64,000 nucleotides of DNA from G963662905 sp965230045 (GTDB lineage Bacteria > Bacteroidota > Bacteroidia > Bacteroidales > WRLA01): assembly GCA_965230045.1 (NCBI GenBank), contig OZ245940.1, positions 4,898,001 through 4,962,000 of the forward strand. Direction: 5' to 3'. A model generated the notes under the pieces. That model saw only the letters and a program-made list of their open reading frames with translations, made no database searches and was not told the origin of the DNA. Position 1 is the first letter of the stretch. Every line of letters starts with the position of its first letter. Shown one piece after another: positions 25,786 to 34,093 of the stretch. The translations under genes were made by a program, and so were the position numbers.

Positions 25786-26475
25786 ATGAACAAAGTAGTA
25801 CAAAACGCAGAAGAAGCCATTGCCGGCGTTCAGGACAATATGAGCCTGTTGTTTGGCGGTTTCGGTCTGGCAGGCATTCCGGAAAAAAGCATTGAAGCTA
25901 TTTTCAATGCCGGATTTAAAGGACTCACCTGCATCAGCAATAATGCCGGGGTTGACAATTTCGGACTGGGCATGTTGCTGCGCAAAAAGCAAATCAAGAA
26001 AATGATGGCTTCCTATGTTGGTGAAAACAAAGAATTTGAACGCCAGTTGATGGCCGGAGAAGTGGAAGTGGATCTGATTCCGCAAGGCACATTGGCCGAA
26101 CGCATCCGTGCCGGCGGTTTGGGCATACCGGCTTTTTATGTCCCTGCCGGATACGGCACCGAAGTCGCCGAAGGCAAAGAAATCCGGGAATTCAATGGCA
26201 AGATGCATGTGATGGAATATGGCCTTCGTGCCGATTTTGGTTTTGTAAAAGCCTGGAAAGGAGACACCAACGGCAATTTGATTTATCGGCAAACAGCCAA
26301 TAATTACAACAATATGATTGCGGCTGCCGGCATCATCACCGTTGCGGAAGTGGAAGAACTCGTCCCTGCCGGAGAGCTGGATCCCAATCAGGTGCATACG
26401 CCCGGAATTTTTGTTCAGCGCATTTTCAAAGGCGAAAATTATGAGAAACGCATCGAATTTGTAACAACCAGTTAA
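25786..26475 (+). CDS. scoA: 3-oxoacid CoA-transferase subunit A
   Basis: A 229-residue alpha subunit: LLFGGFGLAGIPEKSIEAI, NNAGVDNFGLGMLL, RIRAGGLGIPAFYVPAGYGTE (written by its parts) and a YNNMIAAAGIITVAEVEE segment. With subunit B it moves CoA between succinyl-CoA (or another donor) and acetoacetate. In this cluster it would activate the acetoacetate released by HMG-CoA lyase, or release acids from CoA esters. Start ATG 25786; an upstream ATG at 25741 lies inside the repeat and is rejected. 14 bases to scoB. Confidence 0.9.
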   Translation: MNKVVQNAEEAIAGVQDNMSLLFGGFGLAGIPEKSIEAIFNAGFKGLTCISNNAGVDNFGLGMLLRKKQIKKMMASYVGENKEFERQLMAGEVEVDLIPQGTLAERIRAGGLGIPAFYVPAGYGTEVAEGKEIREFNGKMHVMEYGLRADFGFVKAWKGDTNGNLIYRQTANNYNNMIAAAGIITVAEVEELVPAGELDPNQVHTPGIFVQRIFKGENYEKRIEFVTTS

Positions 26476-26489
26476 CAGAAAGGAACATC

Positions 26490-27146
26490 ATGGCTTTAGA
26501 TAAAAACGGAATAGCAAAACGGATTGCACAGGAATTGCAGGACGGATATTATGTAAACCTGGGCATCGGCATACCCACTTTGGTGGCCAATTACATTCCC
26601 GAAGGAATGGAAGTGATCCTGCACAGCGAAAACGGAATGCTGGGCATTGGCCCTTTTCCCAAACCAGAGGATGTGGACGCCGACCTGATTAATGCGGGCA
26701 AACAAACGGTTAGCATTCTGCCCGGAGGAGCTTTTTTTGATTCAGCCACCAGCTTCGGGATGATCCGTGGGGGACATATCGACCTGACTGTGCTGGGTGC
26801 TTTTGAAGTTTCACAAAACGGGGATATTGCCAGTTGGAAAATCCCAGGAAAACTCGTGAAAGGAATGGGTGGTGCCATGGATTTGGTGGCTGCGGCAAAA
26901 AACATCATTGTGGCCATGCAGCACACCAATCGTGCAGGAGAATCCAAATTGCTGAAAAAATGCAGCCTGCCCCTGACCGGTGTTGCATGCGTGAAAAAAG
27001 TGGTCACAGACCTGGCCGTACTGGAAATTACCGGGAAGGGCTTCAGGCTACTGGAACGCGCTCCGGGCGTGAGCGTTGAAGAAATCCAAAGCAAAACAGA
27101 AGGTGATTTGATCATTGATGGCGACATACCCGAAATGAATGTATAA
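26490..27146 (+). CDS. scoB: 3-oxoacid CoA-transferase subunit B
   Basis: A 218-residue beta subunit with the catalytic Glu in LHSENGMLGIGP, followed by the family's GGAFFDSATSFGMIRGGHID and GKLVKGMGGAMDL. Length and order match bacterial ScoB/AtoA-type subunits. It forms a heterodimer with the upstream gene product. A small CACTG-ATTTG-CAGTG inverted repeat follows its stop (27161-27175). Confidence 0.9.
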   Translation: MALDKNGIAKRIAQELQDGYYVNLGIGIPTLVANYIPEGMEVILHSENGMLGIGPFPKPEDVDADLINAGKQTVSILPGGAFFDSATSFGMIRGGHIDLTVLGAFEVSQNGDIASWKIPGKLVKGMGGAMDLVAAAKNIIVAMQHTNRAGESKLLKKCSLPLTGVACVKKVVTDLAVLEITGKGFRLLERAPGVSVEEIQSKTEGDLIIDGDIPEMNV

Positions 27147-27221
27147 AAATACATCAAATGCACTGATTTGCAGTGAACAAAACCATCGATTTTGCACTTA
27201 TATATAGAAAACTGCATATAA

Positions 27222-28232
27222 ATGAAATATCCCAACAAAGTTACCATTGGAGACATTACAGTGCGTGATGGATTCCAGCACGAAGAAAAATTTATCCCCA
27301 CGGAAGCCAAAGTCTGGACGCTGGAACAACTGATCCTTTCGGGATTTAAGCACCTCGAGGTGACTAATTTCGGAAACCCGCGCGGCATGCCGCAATTTGG
27401 CGATGCTGATGAGCTTTTCAAAAAAATCCGCAGCAGTAAAAACGTCAAACATTTGCTTGACGATGTGCAGCTAACAGCCATTACCATCCGCGAACGCGCC
27501 ATCGAAAGGGCAATACAAGCCAAATTGGATGGTTATGGCCCCGACCGTATTTTGCTCATGGTCAGCACCAGCGAATCACATCAGCGCAAAAACAGTGGCC
27601 TGAGCCTGAAAGAATACTGGGCAATGGCCGAGAAATATATTCCTATGGCGCATGAAGCCGGCATCAAGGTCAACGGAACGGTCAGTACCATTTGGGGCTG
27701 TCCGATTGAAGGCCCAACCAAAATGGAAGATGCCATTGATTTCACCCAACGCTGGTTTGATATTGGCGCCAATGATGTGGAACATGCCGATCATGACGGT
27801 TCTGCATCACCGGACCGGGTATATCGTTATTTCAGCATGCTGATGGACAAAATCGGGAATCCGCACAAACAGATCGTCCATTTCCACACAACCAGAGGCT
27901 GGGGTTTGGCGAATGTTTTGGCGGCATTGCAAGCCGGGATGACCAATTACGAATCCACTCTGGGCGGTATTGGCGGACAGCCGGCAAATTTTGTTGATGG
28001 CGTGCCCGTTGCCGGAACCGGTGATTATTACTACCGCGATCCGAACATTGTCGGCCTGGTTTCAACAGAAGATATGGTGGTAATGATGGACGAAATGGGC
28101 ATTGAAACCAATCTCGATATTGACAAAATGTTGGAAACCGGAAGAATGGTGGAGCGCATTGTAGGCCGGAGCCTGCGTTCGGAATGCATTCGCAGCGGCA
28201 GGATCCCCAAAGAACTTAGTGGAAGAAAATAA
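27222..28232 (+). CDS. HMG-CoA lyase-like DRE-TIM metallolyase, second paralogue
   Basis: A 336-residue protein of the HMGL/isopropylmalate-synthase-like barrel family: TVRDGFQHEEKF (Arg-Asp-Gly-Phe-Gln start), FHTTRGWGLANVLAALQAG (metal-binding His region and conserved Asn-type helix) and STLGGIGGQPANFVDG. It lacks the GGCP loop cysteine of true HMG-CoA lyase: the loop reads GGIGGQP. It is clearly different from the 289-residue lyase at 24719. It may act as a lyase or carboxytransferase on another acyl-CoA in this block; I cannot name the reaction. It lies 8 bases upstream of the acyl-CoA dehydrogenase gene and 75 bases after scoB. Confidence 0.72.
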   Translation: MKYPNKVTIGDITVRDGFQHEEKFIPTEAKVWTLEQLILSGFKHLEVTNFGNPRGMPQFGDADELFKKIRSSKNVKHLLDDVQLTAITIRERAIERAIQAKLDGYGPDRILLMVSTSESHQRKNSGLSLKEYWAMAEKYIPMAHEAGIKVNGTVSTIWGCPIEGPTKMEDAIDFTQRWFDIGANDVEHADHDGSASPDRVYRYFSMLMDKIGNPHKQIVHFHTTRGWGLANVLAALQAGMTNYESTLGGIGGQPANFVDGVPVAGTGDYYYRDPNIVGLVSTEDMVVMMDEMGIETNLDIDKMLETGRMVERIVGRSLRSECIRSGRIPKELSGRK

Positions 28233-28240
28233 AAACAGCC

Positions 28241-29392
28241 ATGGACTTTGAACTAACGGAAGAACACATATTTATACGCAGCAGCGTGCGCGATTTCGCC
28301 GAAAGGGAAATCAAACCGCTGGCACCTGAGCTCGACGAAAAGGAAGAGTTCTCGGTTGAGCTTACGCGCCGTATGGGGCAACTTGGCCTTTTCGGGATGT
28401 ATTTACCGGAAAAATATGGCGGGCAGGGAACAGATACCTTAAGCTACATCATCGCGGTAGAAGAAATTGCCCGTGTAGATGGCAGCCATGCTGCTACGCT
28501 GGCAGCGCACAATTCGCTGGGCATTGGCCCAATCTACTATTATGGCAATGAAGAGCAAAAGCAGAAATACCTTCCGCAGCTTTGCACAGGGGATGCACTT
28601 TGGGGCTTTGGGCTTACCGAACCCGATGCCGGAAGCGATTCGCGCGGAACCAAAACCACTGCCAAACTTGAAAACGGCCAGTGGAACATCAATGGCTCTA
28701 AAATATTCATAACCAATGCATCCGCTCCGATCAGCATTGGCTCCACGGTGCAGGCCATCACCGGAGAGAAAAACGGCAAAAAGCTTTACAGCACCATCAT
28801 TGTTGAAAACGGCACCGAAGGCTTCAAAGCAACGGAAATGCACCGCAAAATGATGTGGCGCGCTTCCAATACTTCCGAACTCTTTTTCGATGATTGCAAA
28901 GTACCGGAAAATCATCTCCTCGGTAAATTGGGAGAGGGTTCCAAAATCATGCTCAGCACACTCGACAACGGAAGGCTCAGCATTGGCGCCATGGGGCTCG
29001 GACTGGCACAGGGCGCTTTTGAAATGGCGCGGGCTTATGCACTGGAGCGCAAACAATTTGGTAAAGCCATCGCCGAATTTCAGGTTATTGCTTTTAAACT
29101 GGCAGATATGGCCACCAAAATCGAGCTGGGGCGCAATCTGCTCTACAAAGCCTGCCGCATGAAAGATGCCGGTGTGCCTTTTGGGAAAGAAGCCGCCATG
29201 GCCAAGCTCTACTGCAGCGAAATTGCCAAAGAAGTCGCTGATGAAGCCGTTCAGATCCACGGTGGTTACGGCCTGATGAAAGATTACGATATCGAACGTT
29301 TTTACCGCGACCAGCGCTTGCTGCAAATTGGTGAAGGCACATCGGAAATACAACGATTGGTTATTGCCCGCCAAATCATGAAAGAAATTTAA
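28241..29392 (+). CDS. Acyl-CoA dehydrogenase (short/branched-chain type)
   Basis: A 383-residue flavoprotein of standard length. FAD-contact segments GFGLTEPDAGSDSRGTKT and FITNAS are present, as is the C-terminal QIHGGYGLMKDYDIERFYRD. The catalytic base Glu sits in IGEGTSEIQR, the location used by butyryl- and short-chain dehydrogenases. In context it can oxidise butyryl-CoA to crotonyl-CoA, and could also serve isovaleryl-CoA, whose base usually lies elsewhere. No EtfAB genes are nearby. Confidence 0.9.
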   Translation: MDFELTEEHIFIRSSVRDFAEREIKPLAPELDEKEEFSVELTRRMGQLGLFGMYLPEKYGGQGTDTLSYIIAVEEIARVDGSHAATLAAHNSLGIGPIYYYGNEEQKQKYLPQLCTGDALWGFGLTEPDAGSDSRGTKTTAKLENGQWNINGSKIFITNASAPISIGSTVQAITGEKNGKKLYSTIIVENGTEGFKATEMHRKMMWRASNTSELFFDDCKVPENHLLGKLGEGSKIMLSTLDNGRLSIGAMGLGLAQGAFEMARAYALERKQFGKAIAEFQVIAFKLADMATKIELGRNLLYKACRMKDAGVPFGKEAAMAKLYCSEIAKEVADEAVQIHGGYGLMKDYDIERFYRDQRLLQIGEGTSEIQRLVIARQIMKEI

Positions 29393-29414
29393 TCATCTCA
29401 AAAAATCCCAACAA

Positions 29415-30491
29415 ATGAACAAGCAAAGAATTCTCGTCATCAATCCGCGCACAGCTTTTACCAAGCTTGCGGTTTATGACCACAACAAGCTGGTTTATCT
29501 CAACAAGATCAGCCATTCTGAAGAAGAGCTGAGCCCATTCATGAGCATTATGGACCAGCATGAATACCGCAAAGCAATCGTACTGAAAGAATTAAAAAAC
29601 GCTGATATTGACCTTAACAGCATCGGCATTGTTGCAGCACGCGGCGGGATGGTAAAGCCCTTGAAATCGGGCGTTTACCGTATCAGTGATCAATTGGTGC
29701 AAGACCTCCTGAACAATCCCATGGGCGAAGACAGTGTAAACCTCGGCTGCATGATTGCCCATGAAATGGTAAAAGATCTGCCCAATGCGGAAGCCTATAC
29801 CTCCAATCCAATTGTTGTGGATGAACTGATTGATGAAGCGCGCATCAGCGGCCACCCTGATTTCGAGCGCCGTTCGGTTTTTCACGCCCTGAACCAAAAA
29901 GCCATTGCGCGCAAGTTTGCGAAAACCAACATGAAAAAATACGAGGACATCAACCTTGTTGTGGCACATCTTGGCGTGGGTATCACCATTGGCGCGCACC
30001 GCAAAGGACGAGTAATCGATGTGAACCAGGGATTTGACGGCGGAGGGCCTTTTACGCCAAAACGTGCCGGCACTTTGCCTGTTGGCGACCTCATCCGCAT
30101 GGCTTACAGCGGCAAATACACCAAAGAAGAAATGCTGGCCAAGGAAATGGGCGAAGGCGGCCTGAAAGCTTATCTCGGAACAGAAAGCGCCTACGAAGCC
30201 GAGCAGATGATGCACAAGGGCGACGAAAAAGCAGGACTTATTTTGAGGGCAATGGTGCATCAGATTGTGAAAGCAATCGGTGCATATGCTGCTGTGCTCA
30301 AATGCGATATTGACGCCATTTTGATAACCGGCGGCATTGCCAATTCACGTTGGTTTACCGAGCGCATCATCGATCATGTGAAAAACATTGCTCCTGTGCA
30401 TGTTTATCCGGGTGGTGATGAAATGGAAGCACTGGCAAACAATGTAATGATGGCTCTGGAAGGCGAAATACCGCTGCGCGATTACGAATAG
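29415..30491 (+). CDS. buk: Butyrate kinase
   Basis: A 358-residue ASKHA-fold kinase: ILVINPRTAFTKLAVYD, AARGGMVKPLKSGVYRI, VAHLGVGITIGAHRKGRVIDV and ITGGIANSRWFTE. These match butyrate and branched-chain fatty acid kinases rather than acetate kinase. It converts butyryl-phosphate (or isobutyryl-/isovaleryl-phosphate) plus ADP to the acid and ATP. The partner phosphotransbutyrylase is absent from the window, which is unusual since ptb and buk are often adjacent. 22 bases after the dehydrogenase gene. Confidence 0.9.
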   Translation: MNKQRILVINPRTAFTKLAVYDHNKLVYLNKISHSEEELSPFMSIMDQHEYRKAIVLKELKNADIDLNSIGIVAARGGMVKPLKSGVYRISDQLVQDLLNNPMGEDSVNLGCMIAHEMVKDLPNAEAYTSNPIVVDELIDEARISGHPDFERRSVFHALNQKAIARKFAKTNMKKYEDINLVVAHLGVGITIGAHRKGRVIDVNQGFDGGGPFTPKRAGTLPVGDLIRMAYSGKYTKEEMLAKEMGEGGLKAYLGTESAYEAEQMMHKGDEKAGLILRAMVHQIVKAIGAYAAVLKCDIDAILITGGIANSRWFTERIIDHVKNIAPVHVYPGGDEMEALANNVMMALEGEIPLRDYE

Positions 30492-30574
30492 GAACCAAAC
30501 AACAAACTTTTTTATACAATCCGGCCTTGAGAAAGATTGCAGGGACGCGCCGGATGTTTTTTAAAACAAAAGCA

Positions 30575-31351
30575 ATGGATTTACAGATACTGAAATACGA
30601 AAAACAAGATCAGGTTTTTCTGGTCACCATCAACCGGCCTGAAGTGATGAATGCGCTCAACAGCCGGTTTTTCGATGAAATGGAATTTTTGCTGAATAAA
30701 ATCAGGCAGGAAAATGAAGATCTCCGCGCATTGGTCATCACAGGTATAGGCAAAGCCTTTGTTGCCGGAGCAGATATCAGTGAAATGAAAGAGAAAACCC
30801 AGGAAGAAGGCAGTGCATTTTCACGTCGCGGGCAGGCCGTTTTCCGCATGCTTGAAGAATTTCCTGTTCCGGTAATCGCCGCAATCAATGGATATGCACT
30901 GGGCGGTGGTTTGGAGCTGGCCATGGCCTGCGATTTCCGCTTTGCTTCCGAAAAAGCAAAATTCGGGCAGCCGGAAGTAAATCTCGGCCTGATTCCAGGT
31001 TATGCCGGAACACAAAGATTATCACGCCTTTGCGGCCTGGGCAACGCGCTTTATCTGCTCACTACTGCCGAGATGATTGACGCCGAAACAGCTCTGCGTA
31101 TGAACCTGATCCAAAAAATTCTTCCTGTTGACAGCCTGCTTGAAGAAAGCCTGAAAACCGCCCGGCTCATTGCATCCAAGGGACCAAAATCAGTGCAGCA
31201 GGTAAAAATCGTGACGCGCCGTGGCCTTGGCATGAATTTTATGGAAGGCAGCGCGCTGGAAAGCAAAGAATTTGGAAAACTCTTTGGCAAAGGAAATCAG
31301 GGCTACGAAGGAATGGGTGCTTTTTTAGAAAAAAGAAAGCCGGAATGGTAA
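30575..31351 (+). CDS. Enoyl-CoA hydratase (crotonase)
   Basis: A 258-residue crotonase with both catalytic glutamates: ALGGGLELAMACD and GQPEVNLGLIPGYAGTQRL. The oxyanion segment is FVAGADISEMKEK. It hydrates crotonyl-CoA to 3-hydroxybutyryl-CoA or the reverse. The start is ATG 30575 (MDLQILKYEK); an upstream ATG at 30527 adds a non-conserved Arg-rich leader. Separated by 83 bases from buk and 67 from the dehydrogenase gene downstream. Confidence 0.9.
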   Translation: MDLQILKYEKQDQVFLVTINRPEVMNALNSRFFDEMEFLLNKIRQENEDLRALVITGIGKAFVAGADISEMKEKTQEEGSAFSRRGQAVFRMLEEFPVPVIAAINGYALGGGLELAMACDFRFASEKAKFGQPEVNLGLIPGYAGTQRLSRLCGLGNALYLLTTAEMIDAETALRMNLIQKILPVDSLLEESLKTARLIASKGPKSVQQVKIVTRRGLGMNFMEGSALESKEFGKLFGKGNQGYEGMGAFLEKRKPEW

Positions 31352-31418
31352 AATTTTTTATCCATTCATATTCATCTATCGAGATATATTAATTTGAAAT
31401 TTCAAAAACAAACATAAA

Positions 31419-32762
31419 ATGGATTACACAGAACGATTACAAAATGTAAGCGTGCTTGGAGCCGCAGGAAAAATGGGCAGCGGCATCTTGCTGCTTACTG
31501 CTGTAGAAATGGCCGACCTTAGCCTGCTCCCCGAAAACAAAAACAAAACATTTATCCTCAACGCCATTGACCTGTCGGAAAAAGGACTGGCCGGATTGAT
31601 GAAATATCTGCGGGCACAGGTGCGCAAACTGGCCGAAAAGAAAACCGTTTGGCTTCGCCAGGTATATGCCGACCGTAAAGACCTCATTGAGAATGGGGAA
31701 ATCATCGAAGAATATGTTTTTGATGTGCTCAATATTGTGCGCCCGCAAACATCATTGCTGGCCGCGCGCTCGTCCAATCTGGTTTTTGAAGCCGTGAGCG
31801 AAAATCCAAAGCTGAAGCAAAGCATTTTGGAGACCATCAACAAAAACAACGAAAACAAAGCCTGGTTTTTCACCAACACCTCTTCCATTCCAATTCATCA
31901 GATCAATGCTGATGCGGGACTGGAAGGACGTGTGCTGGGATTCCATTTCTACAACCCTCCAGCCATTCAAAAGCTTGTTGAACTGATCACTATAGAAGAG
32001 AACAGTGCCGAAATGAAAGACTTTGCATTGCAATTTGCCAAAAAGTTGCGCAAAATTGTGGTTCCTTCGAATGATATTGCCGGTTTTATCGGGAATGGCC
32101 ATTTTATGCGCGATGCATTGTTTGGCATTCAGATGGCGGAGCGCCTGAGTAATGATATGCCATTACATGAAGCGATTTATGTGGTAAACAAAATCAGTCA
32201 GGATTTCCTGGTTCGTCCGATGGGTATTTTTCAATTAATTGATTATGTAGGCATTGACGTGGTTCAATACATAATGATGGTCATGAACCCGCATCTGAAG
32301 GAAGAAGAACTGCACAGCCCGCTACTTGATAAAATGATGGAGCTGAATGTTAAAGGCGGACAAAATTCCGACGGATCACAAAAAAATGGCTTTCTGGCTT
32401 ATGAGCGGGGACGCATCAAATCGGTTTACTGCCCTAGGCACCAAAAGTATGTAGCTGTTGATGAGCTGGAAGAAAAGGCGGCTTCTTTTACCGGAGCATT
32501 GCCGGATGGATACATCGCCTGGAAGGCAATCATCCGTAACCGTAAAAAAGAAGAGCATTTCGCTAATTATTTTGCCGGTCTGGCCGCAATGGACAGCAGA
32601 GGGGCCCAATTGGCCATTGAATACGGGGCTAATTCAAACCGTATTGGCAAATTGCTGGTCAATAGTGGAGTAGCCAAAAATGAAGCCGATGTAAATACGG
32701 TAATGCTTACCGGATTTTTCCATGCTTACGGGCCGATTAACAACTATTTCGTAGCATCATAA
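31419..32762 (+). CDS. 3-hydroxyacyl-CoA dehydrogenase (NAD-binding, elongated)
   Basis: A 447-residue protein. The Rossmann motif is LGAAGKMGSGI (about residues 14-24). The catalytic residues are His in LGFHFYNPP and Asn in SNDIAGFIGNGHF, with the usual FFTNTSSIPI segment. It is about 150 residues longer than FadB-like single-domain HBD proteins; a C-terminal helical extension (residues about 300-447) includes YCPRHQKYV, a CxxH-like pair. Oxidises 3-hydroxybutyryl-CoA to acetoacetyl-CoA. 11 bases before the thiolase gene. Confidence 0.85.
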   Translation: MDYTERLQNVSVLGAAGKMGSGILLLTAVEMADLSLLPENKNKTFILNAIDLSEKGLAGLMKYLRAQVRKLAEKKTVWLRQVYADRKDLIENGEIIEEYVFDVLNIVRPQTSLLAARSSNLVFEAVSENPKLKQSILETINKNNENKAWFFTNTSSIPIHQINADAGLEGRVLGFHFYNPPAIQKLVELITIEENSAEMKDFALQFAKKLRKIVVPSNDIAGFIGNGHFMRDALFGIQMAERLSNDMPLHEAIYVVNKISQDFLVRPMGIFQLIDYVGIDVVQYIMMVMNPHLKEEELHSPLLDKMMELNVKGGQNSDGSQKNGFLAYERGRIKSVYCPRHQKYVAVDELEEKAASFTGALPDGYIAWKAIIRNRKKEEHFANYFAGLAAMDSRGAQLAIEYGANSNRIGKLLVNSGVAKNEADVNTVMLTGFFHAYGPINNYFVAS

Positions 32763-32773
32763 AATTAAGAACC

Positions 32774-34021
32774 ATGCAAAAACTCAGAAAAAAAATATAT
32801 CTCACAGGCGGTTATAATACCGTTTCGCTAGGAACAGGCCGCAAAGAATTTAATCCCAAAAAGCCCCGTCCGGGATTGGAGCATTACATAAAAGAAGCCG
32901 GCGAAGGCGTTTTGAAGCAAATTGGCGGAGCGCAAAATGTGGACGAAACCGTAATCGGGAATTTCATGGCTGCCCGTTTCAATAAGCAGGCCAATTTACC
33001 CGGTTTTGCGCCCATGATCGATAAAGGCCTGGAATGGAAGCCCAGCACATCCGTTGAAGGCGCTTGTGGTTCCGGCGGATTGGCGCTTACTGCAGCATTG
33101 AAATCTGTTTTGGCCGAAACGGCTGATGTTGCCCTGGCTTTGGGTGTGGAAGTCCAAAATACGGTAAAAGCCATTTATGGTGCCGACATACTGGCCGGAG
33201 CCGGATGGTTTCCCAACAGAAAAAAAGGTCATGCTTATTTTTTCCCGGGACAATTCAGTGATCGTGCAGGAGCTTATTACGAAAAATACGGTCGCGAAAA
33301 TACCCGCAAAGGGATGGCAAGATGGTACAAAAACGCCATTGAAAATGCCCGTCTCGACCCCACGGCGCAGGAATATCAAAATACGCATCCCGATCCGGAA
33401 GGACTGGCGCTCAAGACCGAACCCAATGGAAAAGCTTTCGTGGACAACCTCACAATTTTTGATTGCAGCAAAGTAAGCGACGGAGCCAGTGGCATTGCCC
33501 TGATGTCGGAAGAAGGGCTGAAAAAAGCCGGCATCGCCAAAAAAGACACGGTAGAGCTGGTCGGATGGGCACAGGTGGAGCGGAATATTACCGAAGACCC
33601 GAAAGATCCTACCGAACTGGAAACCATTGGAAGGGCAGCAAAACAAGCTCTTGAATCAGCTGGAATAACTGTTGACCAACTGGCCACGGTAGAAACCCAC
33701 GATTGTTTTTCCATTGCCGGCATCCTCGCAATTGAAGCGCTGGGACTGGCCGAAAAAGGCAAAGGAAGCGATTTTGTTTTGGAAGGGCACACATCCCGTG
33801 ATGGGAAAATCCCCTTCAATACTACAGGCGGTTTAATTGGCTGGGGGCATCCCACGGGCGCAACAGGTGTTCATCAGGCGGTTACAATCTGGCAGCAGTT
33901 GAGCGGGAAAGCCGGAGATGCGCAAATCAACATACCGGAAGACCGTCCTTATGGAATGAGCATCAATATGGGCGGTGATGATGTTACGGTTGTGGCAATG
34001 GTTTATAAGAAAGCAATTTAA
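32774..34021 (+). CDS. SCP2-type thiolase / acetyl-CoA acetyltransferase
   Basis: A 415-residue thiolase. The nucleophile Cys is in VEGACGSGGLAL (about residue 98), with the HDCF motif (VETHDCFSIAG) and GLIGWGHPTGATG. The second cysteine near the C-terminus of classical thiolases (CxG) is replaced by INMGGDDVTV, and the HDCF cysteine is thought to replace it in SCP2-type thiolases. It cleaves acetoacetyl-CoA to two acetyl-CoA or acts in reverse. Last gene of the block, followed 24 bases later by a strong terminator. Confidence 0.87.
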   Translation: MQKLRKKIYLTGGYNTVSLGTGRKEFNPKKPRPGLEHYIKEAGEGVLKQIGGAQNVDETVIGNFMAARFNKQANLPGFAPMIDKGLEWKPSTSVEGACGSGGLALTAALKSVLAETADVALALGVEVQNTVKAIYGADILAGAGWFPNRKKGHAYFFPGQFSDRAGAYYEKYGRENTRKGMARWYKNAIENARLDPTAQEYQNTHPDPEGLALKTEPNGKAFVDNLTIFDCSKVSDGASGIALMSEEGLKKAGIAKKDTVELVGWAQVERNITEDPKDPTELETIGRAAKQALESAGITVDQLATVETHDCFSIAGILAIEALGLAEKGKGSDFVLEGHTSRDGKIPFNTTGGLIGWGHPTGATGVHQAVTIWQQLSGKAGDAQINIPEDRPYGMSINMGGDDVTVVAMVYKKAI

Positions 34022-34044
34022 CGACGATAGATCCATTAAAAAAC

Positions 34045-34076
34045 AAACCCCACATCCTTGCGGATGCGGGGTTTTC
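34045..34076. terminator. Strong terminator after the acyl-CoA block, convergent
   Basis: AAACCCC-A-CATCC, loop, GGATG-C-GGGGTTTT: a 12-pair stem with one mismatch and a T-run. The A-rich left arm lets it also serve the minus-strand LruC gene that ends at 34094. Confidence 0.75.
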
Positions 34077-34093
34077 CATATATATTCCCCCCT

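Noticed and set aside
27161..27175. CACTG-ATTTG-CAGTG inverted repeat after scoB as terminator
   Set aside because: Stem of only five bases and no T-run; read-through into the next gene is likely.
28439..29374. Open frame of 311 codons on the minus strand
   Set aside because: Antisense shadow of the acyl-CoA dehydrogenase, no motifs, no promoter.
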